Origin: Symbiodinium sp. CCMP2592
Taxonomy: Eukaryota; Sar; Dinophyceae; Suessiales; Symbiodiniaceae
Assembly (NCBI GenBank): GCA_905221615.1
Contig: CAJNDT010002035.1
Location: forward strand, 491,501-555,500
Reading direction: 5' to 3'
Length of the DNA: 64,000 nt
Shown here: positions 44,101 through 54,690 of the stretch, one piece after another
Position numbering within the stretch: the stretch's first letter is position 1
How the letters are laid out: every line of letters starts with the position of its first letter
Notes under the pieces: model-generated
Seen by the model: the letters and a program-made list of their open reading frames with translations, nothing else
What the model was told of the DNA's origin: nothing
The model's database searches: none
Translations under genes and position numbers: made by a program

Positions 44101-45149
44101 GTGATCGATGTATGTCTCGCGAGTATGCTTGTGACTTCGCGCGGGGACCAAGTCAGCTTCCGAAATCGTATGTAGATGCGCTTGTACGCAATGGTTTGGT
44201 TGTTTCGTGCGGCACCACGCGTCGGCTCCATGCACTTGCGGCTTTCGCCATGCATCCTGCGAGGGGGACACGGGGACACCTTAAGACTTTAAGATGAGTG
44301 CTCCGTTTCCTGCTTGCTGTGCGGAAACGCTTCCACATCGAGGTGGAACAGGACCTACGTGGGCCAAGGCCTTCAAATCACATGTGGAGGTATCGGTCGG
44401 GGTATCGGTTTCAATTAGAAAGGGGTATCGGTCAACCTGCATGCAATTTCCCGAAAAACAGCTCATGGAGAAGAAATACAACATTATATAGGGTTTGCAG
44501 CCTCTTGAAGATCTACACTCGATACGTGCGCTTGGGGTTCGGGCGGCAGCGGCTTGAAGATCTATGCTCGGTACGCGGGTTTGGGAGTGCACGGGAGGCC
44601 TTGGGACCTCCGTTCCCCACTTGTCCCCGGAAGTGTGCACTTGCGGAAGGGTGCAATCACGAACCGCAGCACGCAGGTATAACTGCATGCATATCAGGGT
44701 CCGTTCTTCACCTGTCCCCGGCGGTGTGCACTTGCAGAAGGCTGCAAAAACGAACAGCAACACGCGGGCTTTCAAATGAGTTCTTCACTCTTGGGGGACG
44801 GTGTGCGGGAGGTGTGCCCCTGCGGAAACGGCAAATGCAAGGACTTTGCAGCGACCCTAGTCGTGGCGTGTGTGCAGATGGGGGAAGCATCCAACATGCG
44901 AAATGCAAGGACAAAGGCGCGTAGGAGTAAGAACTCCTTCTATGCGGCACTATGCGGGGAAGCTTTTTGGTTGTGGCGCCTGTCGACGACTGAAACCCAC
45001 AAGACAATGCGGGAAAACATTTTGCGGTGGCGCGTTGAACAAGCTTGCTTGAGCTTCCACTAAGGGGTCGCAAGTGCATTGTTTTCAAGCCATGTTTTCA
45101 ACACGTTGGAAGCATGTAAACACCAAATAAGTGCAGGGTTTGGCAGTCG

Positions 45150-46270
45150 CCACAGGGAAAAAGCACTGCCGATGTGAGCGCTGCATGTTGATAGTTGACC
45201 ATGTAAGACTCCAACAACCCTTTGATGCATGTGCTTACATTGGGGAAACTTCGGTGTTTGCCCGCTGTTTTGTACGTCACTCCTAAAACGGTTTAAATCA
45301 TCGCATACATGGGGAATCGCCTTCCGCGCTGATATTAACGCCGGTCTGGCTGTCATGGAAAATCATGGGAGTCTGGAACCGTAATGCAGGACAGTCCACG
45401 AAAAAGACATTGCCGATGCCGATGTGAGCACTGCACGCTTAAAATTGACAATGTAATACAATGTATGACTCCGACAACCCTTAGATGCATGCGCTTACAT
45501 CGGGGAAGAGGCTTTCGGCCACTGTTTTTCGCGTCACTCCTGAAACCATTTGAATCAAGCGCTTACATGGGGAAAGGCCTTCGGTGCTGATATTACTGCA
45601 GGTCTGGGCGTCATGGATGTCTGGAGCTGTATACTGCAGGACTGTCTAGGCAAAAGGCACTGCCGATCTGAGCGCTGCACGTTTAGAATTGAGAATGTAA
45701 GACTCCAAAAACCCATAGATGCATGCACTTACATCGCGGAAAAGGTTTTCGGCCATGGTTTTTCGCGTCACTCCTGCAACAACTTTAAATCAATCGCTTA
45801 CATGGGGAATGGCTTTCCGTGCTGATACTACTGCTGGTCTGGGCATCATGGAAATCTGGAGCTGCGATGCGAGATTGTCTAGGCAAAATGCAATGCCGAT
45901 GTGAGCGCCGCACGTTGAAAGTTGACAATGTAGGACTCCAACAACCCTTAGATGCATGCGCTTACATCGGGGAAAAGGTTTTCGGTCACTGTTTTTTGCG
46001 TCACTCCTGAAACCATTTGAATCAAGCGCTTACATGGGGAAAGGTCTCCGTGCTGATGTTAATGCAGGACTGGGCATCATGGAAATCTGGAGCCGTAATG
46101 CAGTATTGTCCAGGCAAAATGCACTCATGACGTGAGCGCTGCACGTTTAAAGTTGACCATGTATGACCCCGACAACCCTTTGATGCATGCGCTTAGATGG
46201 GGGAAAGGGTTCCGGGCGCGACTTGTCGTGACTTCTTGAATCATGCGCTTACATGGGGAAAGGCCACCCG
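45150..46270. repeat. About 230-bp satellite, about five units
   Basis: The anchor 'gcttacatggggaa(a/t)gg' lies near 45,558, 45,795, 46,023 and 46,240, with an earlier diverged unit near 45,302. Each unit holds 'gccgatgtgagcgctgcac' and 'gatgcatgcgcttacat'. Confidence 0.85.
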
Positions 46271-46524
46271 GGCACGACCAAGGCATGACTTTCGCAGTTG
46301 CTTGTACGTTCTAGTGCAGTCTCTGGCTGTTTCATTCATGGTGTAAGTCCTTCTCTCTCCAGAACGTGGCCTGGAAGGCCCAAGGCTGGCTTTCAGAACG
46401 CTCGAAAGTGCGCGCAAAGTCATGCAAAATCTTTCGGGCCGTACTTGGCAGGGTCGAAGTTCGCTGGGTTCACGTTTGGATTCTGCTAGATGTGTTCTGT
46501 GCCTCTCTTTCAGCAAGTTCCATG

Positions 46525-47149
46525 TTATTGCTTGTTGCAACATGGAAATTCGAGCTCTTGCAGTTGTAAACAAACTTCATCGGAGCAGCGTCGAAACGAT
46601 TGTGGCGTGTATGCTGCCAGCGCCCACATGTGACCTTCATGTGGCTCAATTTTATGAGAGCGTCGCGCGTGGTTTGTCAGGAATGTCGATCCATAAACCT
46701 TTGAGCTTGCGAACTGTGCCGTTTTTGCTGATTTTTTCAATTGAAATTCCTTCATCATCTTCAATCCAAACTCTGCCTCCCGTAAAATTTCCGAGAGTGA
46801 TGGCATGGTTCAATTCTCCAACCATATTTTGCATGTCCCGATGCAGTCCGATTCGAGGATTGAGCAGCACCGCTGTGGAAGTCCAGGTTCCGTTTGGAAA
46901 GCGATGTCGCATGAAACGGTTGACTGCTATGCATGCTTCTTTCATCGAGGAAGCCCTAGACACGTTCGGAGCATTGCCTCCAAAAGCATAGAGGCCTAAA
47001 GTGCAGTACCGCTCATATGCTCCTGTTCCAATGGCTCGTTGTCGACCCCACCATTTCCATTGTGGCGACCACAGGTCAAGCAAGGCCACCAAGTGCTCTT
47101 CGGAAGGCGCCTGCATGACAGCTTCGCATGCGGACGAAAGCTCGGTCAT
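46525..47149 (-). pseudogene. 2OG-Fe(II) oxygenase-like domain, frameshifted
   Basis: The frame from 47149 reads through FPNGTWTSTAVLLNPRIGLHRD (HxD pair), then NHAITLGNFTGGRVWIEDDEG and KGLWIDIPDKPRA. It is then lost near 46,665, and the next frame continues with SHKIEPHEGHMWALAAYTP and a GFP-like end. HxD plus a distal His is the iron-binding set of the 2OG oxygenase fold. The usual 2-oxoglutarate-binding Arg is not obvious. Similar domains occur in dinoflagellate retroelement proteins, as I recall. It follows the integrase by 20 bp on the same strand, so it is either viral cargo or a neighbouring retroelement remnant. Confidence 0.5.
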
Positions 47150-47168
47150 TTTTGTTCATGCTGGAAGA

Positions 47169-48021
47169 TTAGGGTGGAGGTACGGGTCCGGGATTGAAGT
47201 CTCGAAGCTGGCGAATGGCAAGGGGCACGGGAGGTCGGGTCAGTTTGGCTTTGGGTTTGGCGCTGCCTCTTGGAACTGGAAGTGCATGTTTCAGCAGAGT
47301 TTCGGTTCCATCTGTGGCTCGAACAACCATGGAATCAATGCTGGCAACATCGCGAGCAGGTCCGTACTGCGGTTCGAAGCTTCTTCTTGCATTTGTCGGA
47401 GCTCTGAATGCGCCCGCTTCTTCCAATCGGCGTTTGCGACCTTCCGTGAGCTCCTTGTTGTGCTGGAACTTGGTTGCATTGTCTTGATAGACCCGGAACG
47501 TTGTCGCCGGCTGCGTCTCCACGTCCTCGGGCGCCGCGTGCACCGCCTGGTGCGGTCGGGCATTGTAGGCCTCCGTCACGTTCTCCACGTGCTCGCCCCA
47601 TCCGCCGCCGTCCCGAGCCACCTTTCCCGCCAGATCCTTCTTCAGCGTTTGAATGGCCCGGTCGACGACGGCCGTGGCGTTGCGGTCGCTCGGGTCCTTC
47701 TGCCGATGCACCACGCCTCCGGGCAAGGCTCCTTCCAGGCCTTGGAATTCGTTGCCTTGGTCCGTCGTGACTACATAGTTCCTCTCGTCTTGCACCAGAT
47801 CGGGAATGATTTCTGCGGCCGCTTGCGTCACCGTTTCCGCCCGCTTGTCGGGCAGCGCCTTCGTGGCCACCTCTCGGGTGAACACGTCCGTGACCACCAG
47901 CCCGAACTTGTTCCGGCTCCGGGTGTTTTGGCCGGGCTATTTGGAAAAGCTTTCGGGGGTCTCTGACGTTGAAGTCACGGGCCAGCCGCCCGAGGAGCTC
48001 CATCGCGCCGTCCTCTGCCAT
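47169..48021 (-). pseudogene. RVE-type integrase, N-terminus damaged
   Basis: The start ATG 48021 opens MAEDGAMELLGRLARDF, then the frame changes near 47,935. A TAG lies just upstream of PGQNTRSRNKFGLVVTDVF in the core frame. The core has the first Asp in VVTDVFTRE and the second in VVTTDQGNEF. The position normally held by Glu falls in NATAVVDRAIQTLKKDL and looks like Asp. The C-terminal part contains AYNARPH and RRSFEPQYG, typical of retroviral/Polinton-type integrases. It lies 2 bp after the fibre gene. Integration into host DNA would be its role. As it stands the gene is broken. Confidence 0.65.
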
Positions 48022-48023
48022 TT

Positions 48024-51000
48024 CTAATCCGAGTCGCCCTTGCGCCCCTTCTTCCGCTCAAGCTTGTCGACCCGCTTTTGCAGCTTCTTGACCACGCCCC
48101 AGAGCACCACGGAGAGCTTCTGATAATCGAGGGCCATCAGCTCCCTCCCGTCCAGATTCTTCGTTTTGCACATGGTCTCTCCTAGTTTCCCGCTGGCTTG
48201 TACGTCCTGGGCCACGAAGCCGATCTGCTCCTTGCCGCCGTCGATGCGGTCGAAGATCTGCGCCTCCACCGCATCGAAGGTCTGCTGCAGCTCCTCCTCC
48301 GGGATGGCCCGGACGTTCTGTTTGAGCGCCCGGTCGCTGAGGTTGACAAACCCATACCCAAAGATGACCTCGCCGTTGTTGCTACCCCCGATATTGGGCT
48401 CGATGGCCAAGTTGGCCAACCCTGAGGTGTTGTTGAAGCTTATGAACTGGAACTGCGCGTTCAGCTCGCAGTTGCCGCCCGCCAGCACCTTGAGCTCCGC
48501 CACGCCGCCCTGATTGTTGGCGTCGAGGAGCAGCTTGGCATCCCCCGTCGCAGCCGCATTCCGCACCACAACGCCCACCGTGCCGTCCGTGGGCCCCACG
48601 GCGATTTGCTCCAGCAGCGGGCTGAGCACTTGGACTCCACTGGTGCCGCCCGACAAGCTCAGGAAGGGCAGGCTGGCCTCGGGGCCCAGCACCCCGTTGA
48701 TCCGCACGGTGTCGTCCATCAGAATCCCATTGGTGCCCCCCTGCACCGTGAGCCAGGGCGCCGCCGGATCGGCGCGCACCAGGGGCGCTTCGAGCCTGAG
48801 GTCGCTCGTGATCTCCTGCGTGGCCGTCACCGAGCTGCTGCTCGCAAAACTCCCCGTGGCAGCGGTGCTGCCGACGAAAAACTGGGCGAAGTCCGCCGTG
48901 GTTGCATTCAAAGTGCCGTCCGAGCGCACGGTGATGTCTTGCTCCAAGCCGATGCTTCCGGCAGCGAAGGAGGCCACCAATGTGCCGTCTTCGGCGCGGA
49001 TGGTGGTGGTGGCGTTCCGGAGCTGCAGATCTGCAGCGGCGCTCTGCAGCAGTGGTGTCTGCACGAAGCTCGTTGCTGTGAGGCTGTTGACGGTGAGGTC
49101 CGCCGTGGGGTCCACTCCTGGGCTGTTCTCCAGGTCGGTGACGCGCTGGCCCAATTGAAGTTGGCTATCAATGGATAGCGGGTGTCAGACTGTCCCTTGC
49201 TGATTTGGAGGGTCGACCCATTCCCCAGGATGGGCTGGGCGGAGAGGGGCGATTGGCACAGAAGGTTTCTGATGATGCGAGGGGTGAACTGGGTCTGGGC
49301 CAAATTGAAGATCCCACCGCCCTCTGCACCGGGGCTGTTGACGAAGTAGCGGGCATCCAAAGGTCCGAGGTCGTTGGTCCTCAGGAATCGGCCGTCTGCC
49401 TCGGCCTTGGTCCAGGAGTCGCAGCGGAGCCGCAGCGTACTTTGATTGCCCAGAATTGCGTCGCCCACCAGGGGCGCCTCCAGCAGCAAATTGCGGATGA
49501 TCCTGGGCGTGAATTGCTCCTGCACCAAGTTCCAAATCTGCCCCGACTCTGCGCCGGGAGCCCGCACGAAGTAGCGTAGGTCCGCATCCGCCTGGGTCTG
49601 AAAGCCCGCGCCGGCGATGGCATCGTCGATCTCCGTTTGGGTGCGCCCTGACGTCCAGTACTGCGTGAAAGTGGCCGTGAGCAAAGAGTCCAGCTCGGTT
49701 CGGGGGTAATATGCCAGCAGCTCGTTGGCCACGTAGGCCTGCGTCTGGGCCTGGTCGTAGTAGGCGGAGAGATCCACGTTGCCCAGGGCGTTGGCTATCT
49801 GCTGGTCTACTTCGGCCCGCGTGTAGAAGTCCAGCAGAGCAGTTATTATCTTGCTGTCGACTTGACCGGAATCATCATAGCTCGACAGCGCCGAGCTGAT
49901 GCTGGAGCTGACGGAGGCATTCGTTGCATAGTTGGCCAGCTCTCCCGCCACGAAGCTCGAGACCTCGGCTTGGGTCCAATAAGCCAGCAGGGCCTGGTCG
50001 ATCAGGAACTACACCCCCGCAGCGTCCTGGTACTGCCCGACGTTCAGGGCAGCGATGGCATCGGAGATGGCGGTGTTCATCTCCGAAGTGCTGCTGTAGG
50101 CTCCCAGGGCGTCGGCGATGGCCGTGCCCACCTGCACCGTCGTGCTGTAGGCGGCCAGGGCGGCCAGAATTTCGTTGCTGACCCAGGCCTCGCTGGCGAG
50201 CGGTGCCAGCAGGGCGTCCGTCTCCTCGCGCCTGTAACTGTTGCAGGCGAAGCTGAGGGTCCAATTGTCGTTTGCAAGCTGGATGCTCAGGGGGCCCGTG
50301 GCGTGCAAGTTGCGGATCTGATTGGTCCCGGCCAGCAGGTCCCAGGTAATCTCGCCGGGCCAGGCCGGAGCGTTCACGAGATTGGTGGCTCCGCCGAGCG
50401 TGGCGATCTCCGCCAAGATGGCATCGATGCATGCCTGCAGCGCCGTGATCTCGCTGGGCAGGGCAAAGGGCCCCGCGCTCTGCAGCGCCAAGATGTCGGC
50501 GTCGTGGCCGTCCAGCCTGCCGTCTCTGACCGCCAGGGCGGCGTCCAGAGCCGCCTGCTGGACGTGGGCCAAAAGAGCGGTGGCGACCCGCTGGTCCACG
50601 TCGGCGGCTGTTTGCCGGGCCGCCAGATCGATCGCCAGCTTACCACCGATTTCAGGGCGTAGTTTGCAGCAACAGTCGCCAACGTTGCGTTGTTTGTGGA
50701 GGCGATGCTGCTGTTCATCGCAGCCGTCGTGGGATGGGTGGCCAGCTTGAGGTCTACCGAAGCGGGCGTGCTCTTGCCATTGACCTCCACCTGAAGAGCA
50801 TCCAGAGCCGACTGGTTTGCCTTGCCCGCCAGGCCCTGGGTCAGGCTCGTATTGACGGCCACGAGGCCGGAGGCGTTTGCCGCGATGGAGCCCTCTGCTG
50901 CGGCGAGGTCCGCGGCCAGAGCGTAAGGAGTCAGATCCGGAGCTGCGGGCAGGGCGGCCACCTGGCCCTGCAGAGCTGCGATGGCGGCGGCGTTGACTCC

Positions 51001-51159
51001 GATGGCCGCGGTGTGTGCCGTGTGCTCTGTTTGCGGGGTGTAGGCTGTGAGGACTGTGGCGAGCTGCCCGGCGGAGATGCCCTGGAGCTCGATGACCGGT
51101 GGTGCCGTGACGCCGTCGTCGAGGATCCGCCCGGTCAGGGTGGAGGGAAAGAGTGACAT
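48024..51159 (-). pseudogene. Virion fibre with C-terminal peptidase S74 chaperone, three lesions
   Basis: The start ATG 51159 reads MSLFPSTLTGRIL. The body is a long Ala/Ser/Thr-rich fibre of short repeats (YALAADLAAAEGSIAAN; two DLRYFV/DARYFV-PGAE-FTPRIIRNLL repeats). Lesions are a frame change near 50,640, an in-frame TAG at 50011-50009 with good fibre sequence on both sides, and a frame change near 49,165. The last 100 residues are an S74 intramolecular chaperone (SDRALKQNVRAIPEE, IGFVAQDVQ, LDYQKLSVVLWGVVKKLQ), which trimerises phage and viral fibres and cleaves itself off. The total is about 1,045 codons. It lies between the capsid gene (97 bp upstream) and the integrase (2 bp downstream). 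Confidence 0.75.
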
Positions 51160-51256
51160 TTATCTAGTGCCCCCGGGCTCTGCGCCGCCGGTCCAGGCTA
51201 GCGGTGTTCGAACAGGGCAAAAAAGGTGAAACAAATCGCTCAAAACGCCCATATCA

Positions 51257-52463
51257 CTAGTCGAGGACTGAGACGCCGGACCCTGAAACCGTGACGATCT
51301 GATATGAGAGGAGGTGGATGTATATTCTTTGGACCCGGTCCGCCTGCATGTTCTTAAACGAAAACCTCGCAAGGTCGCCGGAGCGTGTGCTGATGCCGCT
51401 CAAGGGGTGTTTCGGGACCCTTTCCACGGGGAAGGCGCAAATGAATTGATTGTTGTTCCACAGATTGTCGGCGATTCGCATGTTCTTGATGCTCGAATCG
51501 TAGGTTCCGGCCAAAATCTCGAGGAAGTGGAAGTGCTCCGCGTCGCTGGCCATAGGGTATCTGGGGTACTGGAGCGCCCCCAATTGCATCTGGGACTCGA
51601 GGGAGTTCGCCGAGAACTGGCTGCCGTCGCCGGGGTGCTCGAAATTGGAGCACTCGCCGAGCAAATCGTCCGAGTCCCGGAAGGTGACGAAGGCCCCTAG
51701 CAGCTTTGTGAAACTTCTAGCTACAGTAACGGCGAAAGAAGTGCTGCCGGCGGGGATGCTGGAGACCTGCGTGTGCATCGTGGGATACGCGAAGACGAGG
51801 CTGCGGCCCGAAAGGAGGATTTTTTGGTAGCTTTCGTACAATGCCGAGTCCAGGGTGACCTGACTGGCCAAAACTCGGACGTTTTCGATGGTGCAGGGCG
51901 TCGGCGGCCTCTGCAAACTCCAGCTCCAGCACCAAGTTCAGCTGAGGGGGCAAGAACTTGCCGGCTTGGAACATCCCGATGAGCGTGGGCGCCATCAGGA
52001 CGTCCTTGAAGTTCTCCGCGGGGATGGGCGCCGGGGTGCCTCCTGCGAGCTCCCAGAAGCCCGTGATGCCCTTGTTTCTAAACCATTCGGCCGGTTTCAG
52101 TAGCGAGTACAGGTGGCAGCTGCGCCCGTACTCGGAGATGTCATCGCAGCGCTGGCCGTTCGCGAAGAGCTGGACCCGCTTGATGAAGCACGAGGGTTCC
52201 TGGGTGCCGGGGTTCAACTGCAGAGTCGTCGAGTTGTTGCGCACCCGGAAGGCGATCTTGACGCTCTCTGGATCGATCAAATCCATCCCGGAGGTCAAAG
52301 GTATTCTTGCCACTCGGGATGTGGTGGGAGTGAAGGTACTGAGCGAACTCGGGAAATACTGGACGTCTTTTCGACTCTGAATGTAGTTCACATTGGATGA
52401 ACCCAATTTGTAATCGAGGCTCTTGACGAGCTCGTCTTGCACCGCTTCGATGACGTTTTGCAT
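51257..52463 (-). pseudogene. Double-jelly-roll major capsid protein, one frameshift
   Basis: ATG 52463 opens MQNVIEAVQDELVKSLDYK. Residues 100-160 contain CFIKRVQLFANGQRCDDISE and YSLLKPAEWF, and the frame is lost near 51,905 after LVLELEFAEAADA. The next frame continues with ENVRVLASQVTLDSALYESY and KILLSGRSLVFAY, then AGSTSFAVTVARSFTKLLGA, to a stop at 51257. This N- and C-barrel layout and these motifs fit double-jelly-roll capsid proteins of Polinton-like viruses. I rely on pattern memory, so a structure prediction would be decisive. A single indel is the only lesion I see. Confidence 0.65.
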
Positions 52464-52478
52464 GACCCTTTACTATAC

Positions 52479-53292
52479 CTATGCAAGTTCTGGTTCGTTC
52501 CTCAACTGGTCGAACGACGGCTGGGTGCCGAGAGGCCCGCGGTCCGAGCGGGACTGGCGGCTGATGCGGTCGCTGTCGGAAGAGACCGGGATCGGGACGT
52601 TGTTGAGCCCGAAGGGCGTCTGTGCCTGGGGCTGCTGCCGGCGTCGCACCGGGCGGGCCACGATGCGTTGCTGCGGCTGCGCCTGGGGCTCCTCCTCCGA
52701 GGTGTTGATCCTGAAGACCTGCGGGCGCTGCTGCCGGCGCAGCTCCTCACGGCGCCCGATTCCTGCATCCCATTCAAGGTCTGCACATCCGTTGCGCGGC
52801 TGGCCCTTGAGGCGTCTGAGTCCGTGCCGCCGCCCGTGGCTGCTCCCCAGCCGCCAGCCCATCATGTGCGAAGCAGCGTTCAACCCTCCTTCGATGGCCC
52901 AGGCCGTTCCCACGAGCGCTGCGCCTGCGCCCGCAACGGCCAGGCCTCCCGCCGCAGCGCCCACCGTTCCCGCGGCTGCGAGGGCTCCCTCACCCAGGAG
53001 CGCAAGAGCTCCTCCACCCACTTCCGCCGCAGTTGCTCCCTGCCGCCGCAGCCTCCGCCGCCGTGGCAAAGCCTTCCGCAGCTTCCGCCTCTGCCATCTG
53101 CTGCGATGCAAAAGCCTCGATGTCTTGGGCGGCCGCCCGCTCGACCTCCACGGCTCTCTGGCCCGCCTGCTCGAGCAGGGGCTCCACCTCGCTGGGCCTC
53201 CCGATGATTTGCGGCGCAGGGACCGGCGCCAGTCCAGGCGGCCTCCTGGGGATCCTCAGGGTTCTGTCGAGCCAGTCGCCTCCGCCCCTCAA
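52479..53292 (-). pseudogene. Virion-type protein with Gly/Ala hydrophobic segment, frameshifted
   Basis: The first part (from about 53,290; DWLDRTLRIPRRPPG, PSEVEPLLEQAGQRAVEVER) is helical and Ala/Glu-rich. Near 53,040 the reading switches to the next frame, which carries about 50 residues of Gly/Ala/Leu (GGALALLGEGALAAAG to WAIEGGLNAASHMMGW), membrane-like. A basic, Gln-rich tail follows, ending NEPELA. It stops 15 bp before the capsid gene. It could be a minor capsid or membrane protein; no family is recognised. Confidence 0.45.
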
Positions 53293-53724
53293 AATGTTGA
53301 AGGTCTGGTTCTCGGCGACGCTTCGGGTGCCGCCGCAGCGCCCGCAGCGCCTCCGGCGATGATCGCTTCCGCGGCTTGAATGCCTGATTCCCTCATCCGA
53401 CCTCCGAGGCTCGGTGGCCTCGGTGCATCGAGCCCGTCGTTGCGGAGGGCCTGGCCTGGATCCATGCCTCCGTCGTCGGAGTCCGGCAGGAAGCTGGGCC
53501 GAGTGAACTCGGGCGGGCGGGGAAACGGAGTTCCGGAGTAGCCCTCGTCGGCCGTTTCAAAAGCAGCCGCCGGGTTGATCTGGGTGTGGGGCATGGGCGC
53601 CTCGCTGACGGGCTCGGGTGCGTTGGGGTAATCATCGAGATAGAAGTGACTGGATGTGTAGATGCTCGCTTTGCGATTGGGCAGGTCCAGGTTCAGGGGC
53701 TCGCCCTCTTGGATGAAGCCTAAA
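53289..53724 (-). pseudogene. 3' part of a viral gene split by LINE copy 1
   Basis: From the inserted element's left border the frame continues IQEGEPLNLDLPNRKAS and then a Pro/Asp-rich body to a stop at 53289. A start at ATG 53753 exists, but it lies inside the retroelement sequence. The natural 5' end is at 56813-56875, on the other side of the insertion, in the same codon phase. The product has no recognised family. It was about 160 residues before interruption. Confidence 0.65.
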
Positions 53725-54690
53725 ACCGCTAAATCACTCAAGTCGGCGGTCATGCGACAATTGAGGTCTATTACCAGCATGCCAGTGCATAAAACACGCA
53801 TTTCAGATGACAAGTTGCTTGATATGTTTGGTCTGCAGTCTCCGATTGCTATGTTGTTACATTCTACAACTAAAGAGCTGGAGAACGCGAAGGTGGTCTC
53901 ATCGTATGTGGATGGTCAGGAGCCTTACGTGCTGCAGGACATTGCTTCGTTAAAGAGTGTTGTTGATGCTCTTCGAGGTCTTCATTCTGAAATGCAGCCG
54001 CTACCTGATGTGCACGACGATGCAGGTGACCATGCTGAGGAGCAACTTGCAATTGTTTCAGGTGGCCATTCGAACACAGATCAACAGCTGTCAGGAGAGC
54101 AAGATCTACCATATCGGTGTGAGTTATGTCAGGATGCGTTTGAAACGCAACGGGCCCTCAGAGTGCACAAGTGGTGCAAGCATCGTGTGAAGGAGAATAC
54201 AGCAGTGTTTGATAAACAACGGCATTCAATGGAAGGCCTGCCTATATGTAGGTATTGCCGTCAGAAGTTTACACGATGGTCAGGGCTTGAAAGACACATC
54301 GTCAATCGCCGATGCACTAAACTTCCCATTGAGACTGATGTTGCTATTGAGATCATTGAAACAGAAAAACCTCACACAAGTGCTGATGCAGACTCTGTTC
54401 CAGTCATCCTGCGTTCGTGTATGTCGACCATGGCTGAGAACCCGGCGACTATTCACGACATGCCTGAGATTGCAGCACACTTATTACATCATTGATTGTG
54501 GAGTGTGTAACCAATGGCTGGTTTCCCCAGGTCTGATGAAACAGCATTACCGCTACACTCACAAGAAGGAGTTTGACCTGCTGCAGTCCCAATGTGAATC
54601 ATTGCTTAAATCCGTTGTGCGCGGATGCATCCAAAGCCTGGAAACGTCACAAATGCACGGTGGCTTGGCAAGTATCGGCTTTGAGTAGTT
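53725..54690 (+). pseudogene. Copy 1: RT C-terminus and zinc fingers, frame-broken
   Basis: The first frame to 54495 contains CELCQDAFETQRALRVHKWC and CRYCRQKFTRWSGLERHIVN. The third finger (CGVCNQWLVSPGLMKQHYRY) is in the next frame from about 54,480. The last Cys/His group (NPLCADASKAWKRHKC) is in the third frame from about 54,590. The order matches copy 2, with two indels. Confidence 0.6.

Larger units (their letters stand above)
42371..46524. other. Satellite-dominated region
   Basis: Apart from the listed arrays there is a dispersed duplication. 'ggcgcctgtcgacgactgaa' with flanks occurs at 42,574-42,650 and 44,950-45,036. A block ending 'ggcagtcgccac' occurs at 42,419-42,476 and 45,098-45,153. 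No gene is supported. Confidence 0.5.

Noticed and set aside
47001-47966. Long plus-strand frame opposite the integrase
   Set aside because: It mirrors the GC-rich minus-strand integrase frame and has no domain features of its own. The same applies to plus-strand frames at 48,514-49,178, 49,862-50,662 and 52,423-53,379.
53662-53813. Start of the viral gene at ATG 53753 (minus) or of a retroelement ORF at 53662 (plus)
   Set aside because: The target-site duplicate at 53714-53724 shows both starts span the virus/LINE junction. The natural viral start is at 56875.
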